Notes under the pieces: model-generated
The model's input: only the letters and a program-made list of their open reading frames with translations
Told to the model about the DNA's origin: nothing
Database searches by the model: none
Made by a program: the position numbers and the translations under genes
Shown here: piece by piece, positions 8,151-19,222 of the stretch
Position numbering within the stretch: position 1 is the stretch's first letter
Layout of the letters: each line of letters opens with the position of its first letter
Assembly (NCBI GenBank): GCA_001953115.1
Contig: LSSL01002172.1
Span: 1 to 19,644 of the forward strand
Length of the DNA stretch: 19,644 bases
Direction: 5' to 3'
Origin: Smittium mucronatum
Taxonomy: Eukaryota; Kickxellomycota; Harpellomycetes; Harpellales; Legeriomycetaceae

Positions 8151-11100
8151 AAAAAAAATTCTCAATGGAGTAAATTGGTATTAATTTCGCCATATTTTTT
8201 TAAAAGCTATAACTTTAATCAAATTCAACCCTCCATTATTTTAGACTACATATATATAGTTAGGAGCATAATTTGATCATAGATTTTATTACAAAAAAAT
8301 ATATTAGTGAATCAGGGGTGTTACCCGTTTTTTTTAATTATACCAATTTTGGAAATAAAAAGAGTATTTTATATATTTTTTTTTTCGAGAATTGGTATAT
8401 CAATAAAAATTTATAATGGTACCTGTTATTAAGTCTACTTGCTGCATATGAGTAACGATAAGTTGATACTTAGTTATTTGAAAATTGGTTAATTATTGAG
8501 TTTTTATTTTCAATAGTGACGTCCAATAAAATTGATTGTACGTTAAACTTATTTATTTGAATGGGACAGAAAGTTTCTGGGGAATAATCTCATAAGCATT
8601 CTAGTGATATCATTGGGGTAGACCCGAAATATCAGATATATCAGTTCTTGGTGAACAGTGTGGAATTAATCAGAACTGCCAATTTTTTACTCCTAATGCA
8701 GATTATTAAATTTTTTTCAACTTAAAACTTCAAAACTCCGTGAAACCTCTGTAAAAAATTTTCAAACGAAAAATCCAATATACCGACACAAAAGAATCGA
8801 AACATGTACACTTACAGGTTCAAAAAGACTAAACAAATAGAAAAACTGTAATAATCTATTATTTACATTAGTACTTAATTTTAAAATATAAAAAAAACAT
8901 ATAAAAAAACATAAAGAAAGAAAAATAAAAAAAATCAAAATTTTCTATTTTTCACCAGGACTTAAACATTTTTTAGTAAGAATAAATCAAATCAAATCAA
9001 AACTGAGAATACACCTATAATTTTCAATAGTCTGTCAATAAAACGTATTTCACGTCATAAATCCAAACTCAGATCATCAACGGTCTATGTTCATTCGACA
9101 TTGATATATATAGTAAAAAATCTTCCAAATTTCACCAGAATCTCTATATAACAGTTTTTATTACTCAAATTCTCACCTGAGAACGAAAAAACAGCCCCCA
9201 AAAAATTATTAATGCGACCAATAAAAATCTAACAGCTAAAATTTAATAATATGCAGGCTTGAAGCAGGTCTCTGTGAAATATTTAGTACATGAAGTAAAA
9301 AGCCTAGTTTATAAGATTAAACTTTGGAGTATAAGATAAAATATCGAATGTGATCTGTTAAAATTTCAGGATAAACATATGAGGCCATGAGAAAAATAAC
9401 TAGGGATCTAAAAGGAATGATTTATGCTATAGAGGGAGATATAAGAGTCGGGATATCGTATAAAATCTTTAATATTGTCGAAGATGTCTAAAAAGTTATA
9501 TAATTTGCCAAATTTTTAGATGAATTGAAATTTTTTTTTATAAACTGTAGATTATGATGCATAAATCACTGCTATCAACTTTCAGAGATTCAAAAACGCT
9601 TGTAAAACTGATACCATAAGTCTGATAAAAAATAATTAAACGAATTATAGCCATTATAAATGTTAGCAGAAGGTATATAATGACTCTGAATAATTTATCG
9701 ATCACAAATGATTATTTTATTCCCATTTTAATTTTGCTGAAATTAAAATTCTTAATTTTATGATATATAGATGCGAAAAGTCCGAATTATTAACAAAAGT
9801 GTACAAAAATATGCGGTTTTTGCAAAAAATTATTCAAAGTTGAGTATCCTGAACTTATCTCAAGAGAAGATGAGAAAATAAAAAGAATTAAATATTAAAT
9901 AACGATTAAGGTAAATTTATAGAATTCTTACATTATTTCAGCCGAAAAAAATTGAGTATAAATATTCCTAGTCTGAATTTGCACTAATTTATGAGCCAGA
10001 GCTAACCATAAAAAAGAATTACGTTCCTCCATTCCAAAACGGATAAAAATTTAATAAATTTCCAACAGTTATAGCAAGGAAAATTACAAATTTAGAGAAT
10101 AAAAAATTCTAGTGAAACAAAAATAGCAACAAAAATCATCTATGTCAATATTAGAAATATATCAAAAATCAAAGCACTAGAAAGATCCCCATTGTTGAGC
10201 AAGAGAATCAGATGAAAAAATCCATGGGTTTCCTAATTAATTTTCTTCAAATATTTTTAGAACTTCTGTTAATCAATTAAGTTTTTCGTATTTTAATTTT
10301 TTTATATTGAAAGATAAAAAAATTTGAATATTTTTTCTCGTGTTGCAATTAAAGATCATCAATAATGACAAGTCAACTTAAAAATTGAAATCTTATGTTA
10401 GAAATACCCCAAATTAAGAAATAATGACAGGCCTGGTTTATATAGAATAAATAGGTGAGATAGATGCTGATATTTTTATTGTTATGAACTCTATTTATTT
10501 ATGGGTCTTCTGTTAGGAGGAAAAATTCCGCAAGTAAATAGAAAAATCGATCCATAAAAAAAAATCAATAATAATCAAAAAAAAATTATTTTTTTCAATA
10601 CACAAGAGCTCAAAAAAATTTAATTAAATTTAATATTCCAAATTCGATAATACAGCCACAGCTAAATCAAATCACTCGGCATATAAAATCAGGCAAAGAA
10701 AAATTGGTTGGGGATATGATATTACACCAAAAAATAGCAGCAAAATTTCTTTTTGTGTAAAATAATTAATTGACCCAGAAAAATATTTAAATTTTTTTAA
10801 AAAAAAAAAATTTTATTAATGCCAGCTAAAATAAAAAAAATTAAATAAAAAAAATCAGTAAATATCAGTGAAATAAGCGAAATGAAGTTTAATATAAGAA
10901 TAATTAAATTAATAAACGAAGGACTGAAACTTATTATCAGATATATAATTCCTGAAATTATTGCAATCCAAGAAAAAAAAATTCATATTCCGAATTCCTG
11001 GATTTAAGAATATAGAATCAAATTGATATTTCGAATTTTTGTAACTGGCTCTTATTAGGAGGAAAGATTGATCAGGCTTAGAAATAAGATAATTTAAATT

Positions 11101-11269
11101 TTAACATACTTTGCTCACTGATATTGATCCTAAAAAAATAATATAAATTAGCATCATTTTTTGTTTTTATTTTGTATAACGGGATTTTATTGTAAGGTAA
11201 CAACATTAAAAACTATATTAATAAAAAAGAAAAAGGAATATAGAAAAGACAATTATTCTAACTAAAATA
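8151..11269. other. A-rich gene desert
   Basis: About 3.1 kb with no ORF above chance length on either strand. The plus strand is clearly A-rich from about 8800 to 11000. A TTAGGAGGAAA word occurs in related settings near 10514 and 11051, which may mark two copies of an old repeat. Short open runs (for example 9265-9480) have coding-like composition but no recognisable domain, and are expected by chance here. Confidence 0.5.
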
Positions 11270-11715
11270 AGCTCCCCTTTCGGACTACCGGCTGCAAACC
11301 TACGGGATAAGGGTGAAATCTACCAACCGAAAGACCCTCCCTGACATTGCTTCAAGTAGGCTGGATGACTGAGGTTACATGCTGTCAATGATTAAGCTTT
11401 TTGTCAGCAAAAAATAGTTATTTGAAGCTACTGAGCTCTTATTCAGAGCCTACTTCTAACAGGATTAATAAAATTAGGCCCATACACAAAAGTTGGATTG
11501 TTCTGCATGGCTTTAATACAAATAGCTTTTAGGTGCTGATTTCCTTCTGACAGTCGAATTCTGAGCTTGTACACTAGACTATGCCTCAGCTGTGCTAAAA
11601 AATATTTCCTCCTATTTCAAGATTGCCCTCCTTGTAATCGGTTTCCCCCGAATCGCAGCGCGCTGTTTTCACTACCCCCAAACATAGATAGTACAACACT
11701 GTGAGAAATTTTCGT
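11270..11715 (-). pseudogene. GC-richer island with an unidentified degraded coding remnant
   Basis: This block is visibly GC-richer than the sequence on both sides. On the minus strand, 11616 down to 11446 is 57 codons open, including RHSLVYKLRIRLSEGNQHLK and MQNNPTFVYGPNFINPV, with its stop at 11443-11445. In the same frame the stretch upstream continues through a single TGA (11617-11619) to an ATG at about 11688, giving some 80 codons with one stop. An overlapping minus frame is also open there (CDSGETDYKEGNLEIGG), so a frameshift is likely. I do not recognise the protein. A decayed transposon protein or a dead host gene are both possible. The part at 11270-11420 has a short open run on the plus strand and may be separate. 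Confidence 0.35.
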
Positions 11716-12332
11716 TTAGTGTAAATCGAAAAGTACAATATTAAGCCCCTAATCCACGGCAAGTTATTTCACTCTTAGTGGTTCAGTTAAAATTGATCAA
11801 TAACAACATCCAATAAATGATATCCATCTTATAAAAACTATTACTTTCATTTAATTCTAACTTTAAGTTGTTTAAAGATGTATTCCAAGTAATAATGGTT
11901 GAAGATACATATTTAAGCTAGTATTTTTTTTGAAATTAATAGCTATATTCATTAAAGAATGTTCAGAAGATAATAGCTGCGAATATCACGCCATTTTAAC
12001 GAAAAAAAAAATCTTGGCGTCGAATTTTTTTTTCTAAAAACTGGTTGCTGAATCTGTTCTAAAAATTATAAAAACTTTAATGATTATTTAACCAATAAAA
12101 AAAAATGAAATATTATTTCTACATCTCAAAAAGCTTCAAATATATATAAGGGAGAAAAAGAGGTAAATTTATAAATTATATCCATGCAGACATCTGTAAG
12201 ATATAACTGAGTGTAAATGAAGATAATTTTGATCTCCATTGAACTATTTATTTCTAAATGGAATTTTTTTATAATTAATCCTGAAACAATTGAAATAATA
12301 TCTAAAAGCCAATGTAATAAAAAAAAATTGGT
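11716..12332. other. AT-rich spacer
   Basis: No gene or repeat recognised. The right end, with an A-run just before the ATG at 12333, would be the upstream region of the small ORF if that ORF is real. Confidence 0.5.
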
Positions 12333-12680
12333 ATGAAGGATATTTTATATTTGGGAAATCTACAAAAATCTCAAGAAAGATTTAAAAAAACTTTTAAGGT
12401 AAAATGCTCAAGGTGTTTTGTATCAAATTTTATAAATTCTCTAGAAATTTTAAAAAAAATTATTGAATATTTTGAAAGCTTTTATTATTCTCCGAATAAA
12501 AAAGCTGAGTATCATATGAGCGGGAAGATATTTAAAATTGACTGTTATCTTATTTCTGAAGCTATTTTGAACGAGGCTGAAATATATTTTATTAAAAATG
12601 CTTTGAGCATAATGGAGTTTGAAAATTTTGGATCTATTAAGAATTTTTTTGAAAATTTTACTATAATACTTTCCAAATAA
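12333..12680 (+). CDS. hypothetical protein, 115 residues
   Basis: I do not recognise this protein. The ATG is the first after an in-frame TAA at 12318-12320, and the frame ends in TAA. The product is rich in Lys, Phe, Ile, Glu and Asn, with no signal peptide and no clear membrane segment. It contains one CxxC (KCSRC, residues 24-28) and a third Cys at about residue 70 (IDCYL). Segments such as LEILKKIIEYFESFYY (38-53) and ISEAILNEAEIYFIKNALS look helical. In sequence this AT-rich an open frame of 115 codons is unusual but not impossible by chance, and no neighbour gives a functional clue. GC content is far lower than in the GH16 gene. It could be a lineage-specific gene or a chance ORF. Confidence 0.4.
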   Translation: MKDILYLGNLQKSQERFKKTFKVKCSRCFVSNFINSLEILKKIIEYFESFYYSPNKKAEYHMSGKIFKIDCYLISEAILNEAEIYFIKNALSIMEFENFGSIKNFFENFTIILSK

Positions 12681-14384
12681 ACTATAAAAACTTGGAAGGA
12701 TGATAATTTTTTAATTATGGATTTCTAAAAAAAAAAAAAGGTTATCACACGTACCACTTTTTAATCTAAACAGGTAACATTATGAAAATTAACGTAACCC
12801 TGCTATATAAGAGAAAATTCTCAAGAAGTAACAGAAGGATAAAAGGATATTATCTTAAATTTCAAGAAGTGCAGCTATTATAAATTTAATACGATTATTT
12901 AATATATCCTAATTAATATAACATTCGAAGTTCATTTTATTAATAGCCGAAAATAAAATAAATAGAATACCTACAATTATTAAATTGAAATATATATTCT
13001 AAATTATATTTGAATAAATTTAATATTTTTTTGACTTAAATCGTAAATACACAAAATAAAGATACTTTTATCCGATAAGATTGACTTAAAATCCAAAAAA
13101 AGTTAATTGTTGAAAATTTTCTATAAAGTTTATAAACAGTAATTTTATGCAAAAATCTAATTCAAAAACAAAAATGTGTTTTTATTCAGGTCTTTGAGGT
13201 GATGATTTGCTATTTATTTAAATTTGATATCCAAAAATAAATTTTGTCAATTTATTCTGAAATATTTCATCTAAAAATATAAAAATAATAAATCAGTTAA
13301 ACACGAGTATTTTGATTAAGCTATACTTTTATAATATTAATAAACCCAGAAAATTGTCGTATAACATGTTGTAAAAGGTTCAGATTTGACTTAATTTGTT
13401 CTTATTATAAATAATATTTGTTTTAATTCGGCTTCGATTTTGATTCTTTCAAGCTGTTTTTTTTTTCTTTAGGACTAAAGAATTTATAATGAGGAAATTA
13501 ATATGGTTTTATAATGGAATTTGAAAATCGTTCTGATCCTCTTTTTTCTTAACTACAATAATTTCCATCACAATTTCTGTGAAACAGGGTATATTTTAAT
13601 ATCAAGTTAGACGTTGATATTTATTCTTAAACGATAAGAAGATTTCTATCTAATTTTTTATAATAAATTTATGATGTGTAATATAATTTGGTAAGTTTTT
13701 GGCTAAATTGGGATATATTTAATGAAAATGGGTTAATTCGATTAAATTAGGGAGTTTTTTAATTTTAAATAATATTTCCTGAGATGCATCCAGAATTAAA
13801 ATAAGGTCAAAGATAAGCCAGAAAAATGGTAATATGTGGTGTTTGAAACACAAATAAACCGGAAAACATGAAAATATTAGTTAAATTTTCAAACTTTTTT
13901 GTTAATTTTGCGCAAGAAAAACTCTAAAAACGAAATATAACATCTATGAAGAATGTCAGAAATGATAAATAGCTATAAATGATACAATTGAAATATTTTC
14001 TTCTAAAGATACCGATAAAAATAGGGAAAGGTTAATGTTTTCATCCAATTAATGTCTCTAGAAGCTATTTGGAAAATTTCTTGAAAGTCTAAAAAATATT
14101 CGAGTCAGCTTTATGGCAGGGCATCTAGACAAATTTTTGAGTTGTAAACAGAAAAAATATTTGGCAGAATTCATTTTACTAGAATTACTATGCTTTAAAG
14201 TTAAGTAAACCAGCAGTCCCACTGGACCAATTCCTAGTTATTATGAAACCTTTAAATATGTAGATGAGATCGGAATGGAGATTTTTCTCATTTTAACCTT
14301 TTATTTTATTTTTAAAATAGCTTTGTCTACTATATAAATATTAGAAATAAATTGATAATAAAAAAATGAAGAAAAAGGTCTTAC
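12681..14384. other. AT-rich gene desert
   Basis: No gene recognised. An 8-bp perfect inverted repeat (AATATCAA / TTGATATT, 13598-13605 and 13614-13621, 8-nt loop) could form a small hairpin. At 14216-14250 a stretch reads PTGPIPSYYET in one frame and resembles the APGPDGIPSELW block of the LINE RT, so a further ancient fragment may lie just upstream of the copy at 14385; the match is weak. Confidence 0.45.
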
Positions 14385-16815
14385 TGATAATTTAAATACA
14401 AAATTGAAACGCCTTCGATCATAATGACCCTCTAAAAGGCGATATCGAAAGAATTTTAAAAAATACAATATCCGAAATATAAAAATGATAAATACAATCC
14501 ACTATGTGTGGTTTGTAAAAATCATTAGCACCTATTCTCAAACCATTAAAAATCCAACATTTCATACTCTGATAATATTACCAGGAGCATTCGAGATAGC
14601 CCGTGTATGAAAAAAAATATTTTTTGAATAAAAACAGTGGCGAGCTATCCAATTATGATAATGTAAATAGCCTCAGTATTTTCAAGTGTAAATATATATT
14701 TAATACAGATCGATTTATTTTTTTGATTGTTATGAAGACGGAAAGATGAAAGTTATAACTAAATATATTATTAATAAACATAATTAAAAAATTTCTGGTT
14801 CTGGCTGAATACAGAGACAGTTCTAGAAATTAATGGAATCTGAAAAAAGTAAAAAATTGATAATAGTTGTACCAGAATTTAGAAATGTCTACTTATTCCA
14901 TAAATATGGTTAAATAGCGAGCTGTACGAACAATAAAAAATTAGTATTGATGCCTAAAAAAAGACCTTATGAAAGTTCCAAATAACTATTAAATTATTTA
15001 ATTAATTATGTCCCTTCAAAGCTACTAACTATAAAAATATCTACAAAGTTAACTTTGATTGATAAAAAAGATTAAATTTTGTTGAAAAAAACAAGGGAAT
15101 TCACGATTTTTTTAGTAGAGTTTACTTTTCAAGCAAAATACCTCGTCGAAAAACTCTGAAAAAAAATCAAAAACTGTATATCTGCTATAACTACTATAGC
15201 TGAGCTTATTACATTATCTTAAGGTGGATAAGCTTTATGTGTTAAGTACTGTTGGAATAGGTGAGAAAAAGTACTTTTTTACATGGGTTTTGTACAAGTC
15301 ACCTTAAATAGAGGTAAAGATTTGAGATTTTTTATAGAATTTTGATGATATTCTGTGTGTCCCACATAACCCATCTCTTTCTGTTTAAAATAAAATATAT
15401 TTTTAGGTGTATCAAAAGCATATCTGTCTCTGATCTATAATATAGAATCCAGGACAGCTTTTCGCTATGATTCCATACCATTGACGCGACAAAATACCGA
15501 AATAAAATATCTATTAAGCAAAATTAATTGGTTTTCAAACACATGGGAAATGAAATTTAAATTACCCTAGCGTTGTTTAATTGATTTTTCTGGTCCCAAA
15601 TCTTCATAGTTGGCCTTTAAAGATCAAAAAATTGAAATTTTTTATCTATTGACAGATTTGAGCTATTTTATGAATTATAAATAATTCTTTTATGGGAAAA
15701 TCAAAAACAATAGAATAAACACCAGAACTTACTTTTATTATAAATTTAAATTTATTATTTATCTAAAAGTGTAAAAAAATAACTTGTAAATTCTGTTTTA
15801 ATGATAATTTGATGACATAGGGGATAAAATTTTGGCGATAGTGAAACCAGAGTTAAAAATATCCAAAATTAAATTGAAAAAACATCCCAACTTATTTTCA
15901 ACTAGGGCAAATGTTTTTCTCAGGAGCAGGTCCAAGTTAAACATGGGATAAAATTGCATTTTAGACAATATTTTTCAAGAACAAGGATGTCATAAGTTAC
16001 CTATATAAAAATCGTGCATATTTTATCCCATAAAGTCTCATATCAAGGTAATATGACCCTTGTGTTGCATAAAGTGAAATATGTATATAATATATTGGTT
16101 TTGGGAATTAAAAAATCGAAAAAACCGTCACCTCAGTCAAAAGAAAAAGATAATTAACAACACAATAATCCACGTATGTATTTTCAGACGACAAATATGA
16201 AGGAATGTGAACGGATAAATCGGTAATTTTTGTTCTTTGATACAAATCATGGAATGGAGAAAATCTGGATAATGAAAATTGGAACCTTTAAAAAAGTATG
16301 AAGACTATCAAGTATGAAATTATCTGTTGAAATTTTTTTAAAAAATCTGTCTCTATGCAGATCAGATGTATCTTAACAGCTGAGAGATATTTCTGAACTT
16401 TAAAAAATGAAATAAAATTATGAAAAACAATATCGGGCAGCCCATACCTACATCGATCTACCCTGACCATTAAAAAATGCTTTCCAATTTGAATTAATCT
16501 TGTTTATGGATGTATGTAAAACTCATATGGATGGTGAGGGGCCCAAAAAAACTCAGCCCGAATTTGAAGCCTCGGATCTTAAATTTGTGCTTGATAAGAT
16601 AAACTATTTATTGGAACCCGTGTGACCAAAAAACTTCAGCTTCAGATTAAAATTAATTCATTGGTACCTTTGATCCAATAAACTCAAGTTAAGTGGCTTC
16701 TTTAGCTGCAGAAATTAGTTCGATGGCAATTCATTTTGATTTTTTCACCTTTTTGTGTTTTTCCAAATTATTTTTTATACCGTTTTATTGAATTTAAAAT
16801 GATTTTACAGTTTAT
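14385..16815 (+). mobile_element. ancient, heavily decayed LINE copy colinear with the one at 4395-6820
   Basis: No long ORF remains, but bases align in order along 2.4 kb. Examples: GATAATTT...ACGCCTT (14386-14418 vs 4460-4496); AAATAGCCTCAGT (14665) vs GAATAGCCGCAGT (4612); TGCCTAAAAAAAGACC...TATGAAAG (14951) vs TACCTAAAATGGGAGATATGAAAG (4898); GTTGGAATAGGTGAGAAA (15251) vs ATTGGGATTGGTGGGAAG (5206); AACACATGGGAAAT (15537) vs AACACATGTGAAAT (5511); CTATCAAGTATGAAATT (16307) vs CTATCAAATATGAAATT (6296); and the C-terminal block KFVL near 16580. The 3' UTR word TTATTGAATTTAAAATG (16786) matches as well. The catalytic FADD codons have been destroyed (near 15460-15470). Length and both ends agree with the younger copy, which suggests that both come from one subfamily with the same 5' truncation or start. 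Confidence 0.8.
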
Positions 16816-19222
16816 ATAAACTACCACTGATAATTCTAATTTAGATTAGATTAGATATTTTTGTGTAAATAGAAAATCTCAATTTCATATCTTATCTCAT
16901 TTAACGTTTTATTTTAGTATGAGAGAGATATTGATCTGGCAAGCTAGACATGCAATCAGAAACAATATTGAAATCGAAATGAATTTTTTTTAGAAATCCT
17001 GCAAATTTTTGTTCAATTATGTTTTTTGTGAGTTTAGATTATTTAAAAACAGTATGATTATCAATTTATCAAATTTAAAAATTTAAGAAGTTTCATAGGC
17101 TAGTTGAGATAAGTATAAAGACAAATATTACTCTTTTTATGCTTTAACTTGACGTAAATTGGATTTCATTATCGCAATTTCTCAGGATTTATCTTTGAAT
17201 TTTTTTGAACGATATCCGTTTAATCATCATCAGAATAACCAAACGTTTTTCCGCTAATATATTCCTAGCATTTTCACTCGGGTTTTATTTTTATTTTTGT
17301 TTTCTTAATCTTTAAAAGTGATTTGTATTTTGTCACAAGATAAACCATCTTTTCTAAAAAATTAATAGAGTAATGACAAAAATTTCATATGTTTTATGAT
17401 TTAAAGTTCACTTAATATTGATATTTTTTGAAATTCCTCATTAATTTTATGTATTTTCATTTGAATTTTCTCACAATAAATGAATTTTTCCTTTAAAAAT
17501 AATTTACATTTCTAATTTTTCAAAAAATAAATTCAGAAATAGTTTTTATTTTTTCTGTTGGCTAAAATTTTATTTAGCTAAATTATTAATGTCGGATAAA
17601 TCCTTTCTTAATTAGATTAAATCGGATCAATTCTATTAATATATTTACAAATAAAAATTATAAAAATGTAAAAAATCTTATTTTAGCATCTCGTGCTGAA
17701 AATTTACTTTTTTGAGGACCATTATTTTGATAAACATTTATTGGAGTGTTAAGGTTAGGGCTAAATAAAAATAGTACAAGTTAAATGTGTTTTTATTTAA
17801 GTAAATTACTGGTGTTTATAATTAAAAATGGGCTTATCGGCCTGCATAATAAATGGCTAATAGGTCAATTGACCAGTATATGAAATTTAAAGTAGAATAA
17901 TAGAGTTGCGTGTGATAATTCGAGTGGATTGAAAAATTGGGTCTAGCTGTCGTTAGATCAAATGCAATAGGTGGTTTTTACGTCACCATTTTGTATTTAT
18001 GCAATCAAAAGTAACAAAAACTCTTGGATTTTTTTAATTAGCGAATAAATTAGATATTGATTTTTTATTTTTTTTAAAAATGTATGATTTAAATAAACAC
18101 CGATTAAAAAAAAAAAATTAATAAAAGTATATTGAAATAAACCAGTATGCTTGGAAGATTTGATAGAAAGATTATTATTAGATAGATTAGACTCTTTATT
18201 TAATACTTTCGTCAGCATTCTGTCAAATAATGAGTTATTTTGCGACCCATTATGATATTATTCAAATTCAGAATATCATCATTTTTATTTTTTATTATCA
18301 AAATTAGAATGCTTTTGTTCTTATTTTAATGTTACCAAAAAAGGAAAAGGTTTTTTTCTTAGATGATTTTATTATAAACAAAATTTACTCGTGATAATTT
18401 ACATCATATCATACAAGTATAATTATTAAATTTAAATTTCTATTATGTAAAATAAGATCGGTAATGATGGTCATTTTTATTTAATTTTGCTCAGGCTGAT
18501 TTATTACTTTGATTATGTAAAGAAAATAGCTTATTCTTTTAATGACAACTCAAAATAATCAGTTAAAAATCCATGTTGTTTTATTTTGTATTATTAAGAG
18601 TGAGGGGGGGGGGGGTGCAAATAAATTCAAATAAAATTATATCGAAATTATAAGATAAAGGTACTGCATACTTTTTCAGATGTATAGTACAATTCTGATA
18701 TAGTCCCTACATCTTTCTTTTCTAATTGAATAATTGCCCTGATTTCATAATGAATATTAACCTAATTTTTAACAATATTTTTCTTGCTTTAATTTGTTTT
18801 TTTCAACGTAAAATTTTGCCAGCTACTACGAAGAGTCTCTGTTTTCTATAAACTGTGAAAACCCTGATGAAAAATATTATTGATTATGTTACAATAGTAT
18901 TAGCCCCATTCATAAACTAACAAGTAGGCGGCCCCCTAAAACCCCTATTCTGTAAAGTTTGATGTATGTGTCGTCTAAAAATAATGTTTATTTTGCAAAA
19001 TCAAATATTATTTTTCTTTTTTTATATTACAGCTCTAATAAATAGTGTTTTGAAATCAGATACTATATATATATATTTAAAACATTTTACGCCTCATTTT
19101 TTCAATAAAAGTGTTTTTAAATGTGATTAGATTCAGTATTAGATACAGAAGGATATCAAGAAACTTCAAGATTTTTTAATTTTTCATGAATTTTCTTATC
19201 TAAAGTTTTATATCAAGATATT
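16816..19222. other. T-rich gene desert
   Basis: About 2.4 kb without a supportable gene. A 73-codon minus-strand ORF at 17997-18218 depends on homopolymer T/A runs and is not accepted. The stretch holds a 12-bp palindrome GGTCAATTGACC (17863-17874), a 12-base G run (18604-18615), a small GC-rich patch (about 18903-18955, GGCGGCCCCC), and an alternating TA run near 19064-19076. Confidence 0.5.
18604..18615. repeat. 12-base G homopolymer
   Basis: An uninterrupted run of twelve G in a stretch otherwise dominated by A and T. It may be a real microsatellite or an error-prone point of the assembly; length in the genome is uncertain. Confidence 0.85.

Noticed and set aside
9265..9490. Coding-like open runs in two frames (about 30-40 codons each)
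   Set aside because: Runs of this length are expected many times in sequence this rich in A and T; there is no recognisable domain and no composition shift.
15250..15259. TGTTGGAATA, the start of some Ty-type LTRs
   Set aside because: It aligns with the RT codons for AIGIGG in the younger LINE, so it is decayed coding sequence, and no matching LTR end was found.
16288..16470. Minus-strand 60-residue ORF
   Set aside because: It lies inside the ancient LINE copy, whose plus-strand alignment explains the sequence.
17997..18218. Minus-strand 73-residue ORF with a hydrophobic centre
   Set aside because: Its hydrophobicity comes from A/T homopolymer runs, length is near chance for this composition, and no upstream signal is visible.
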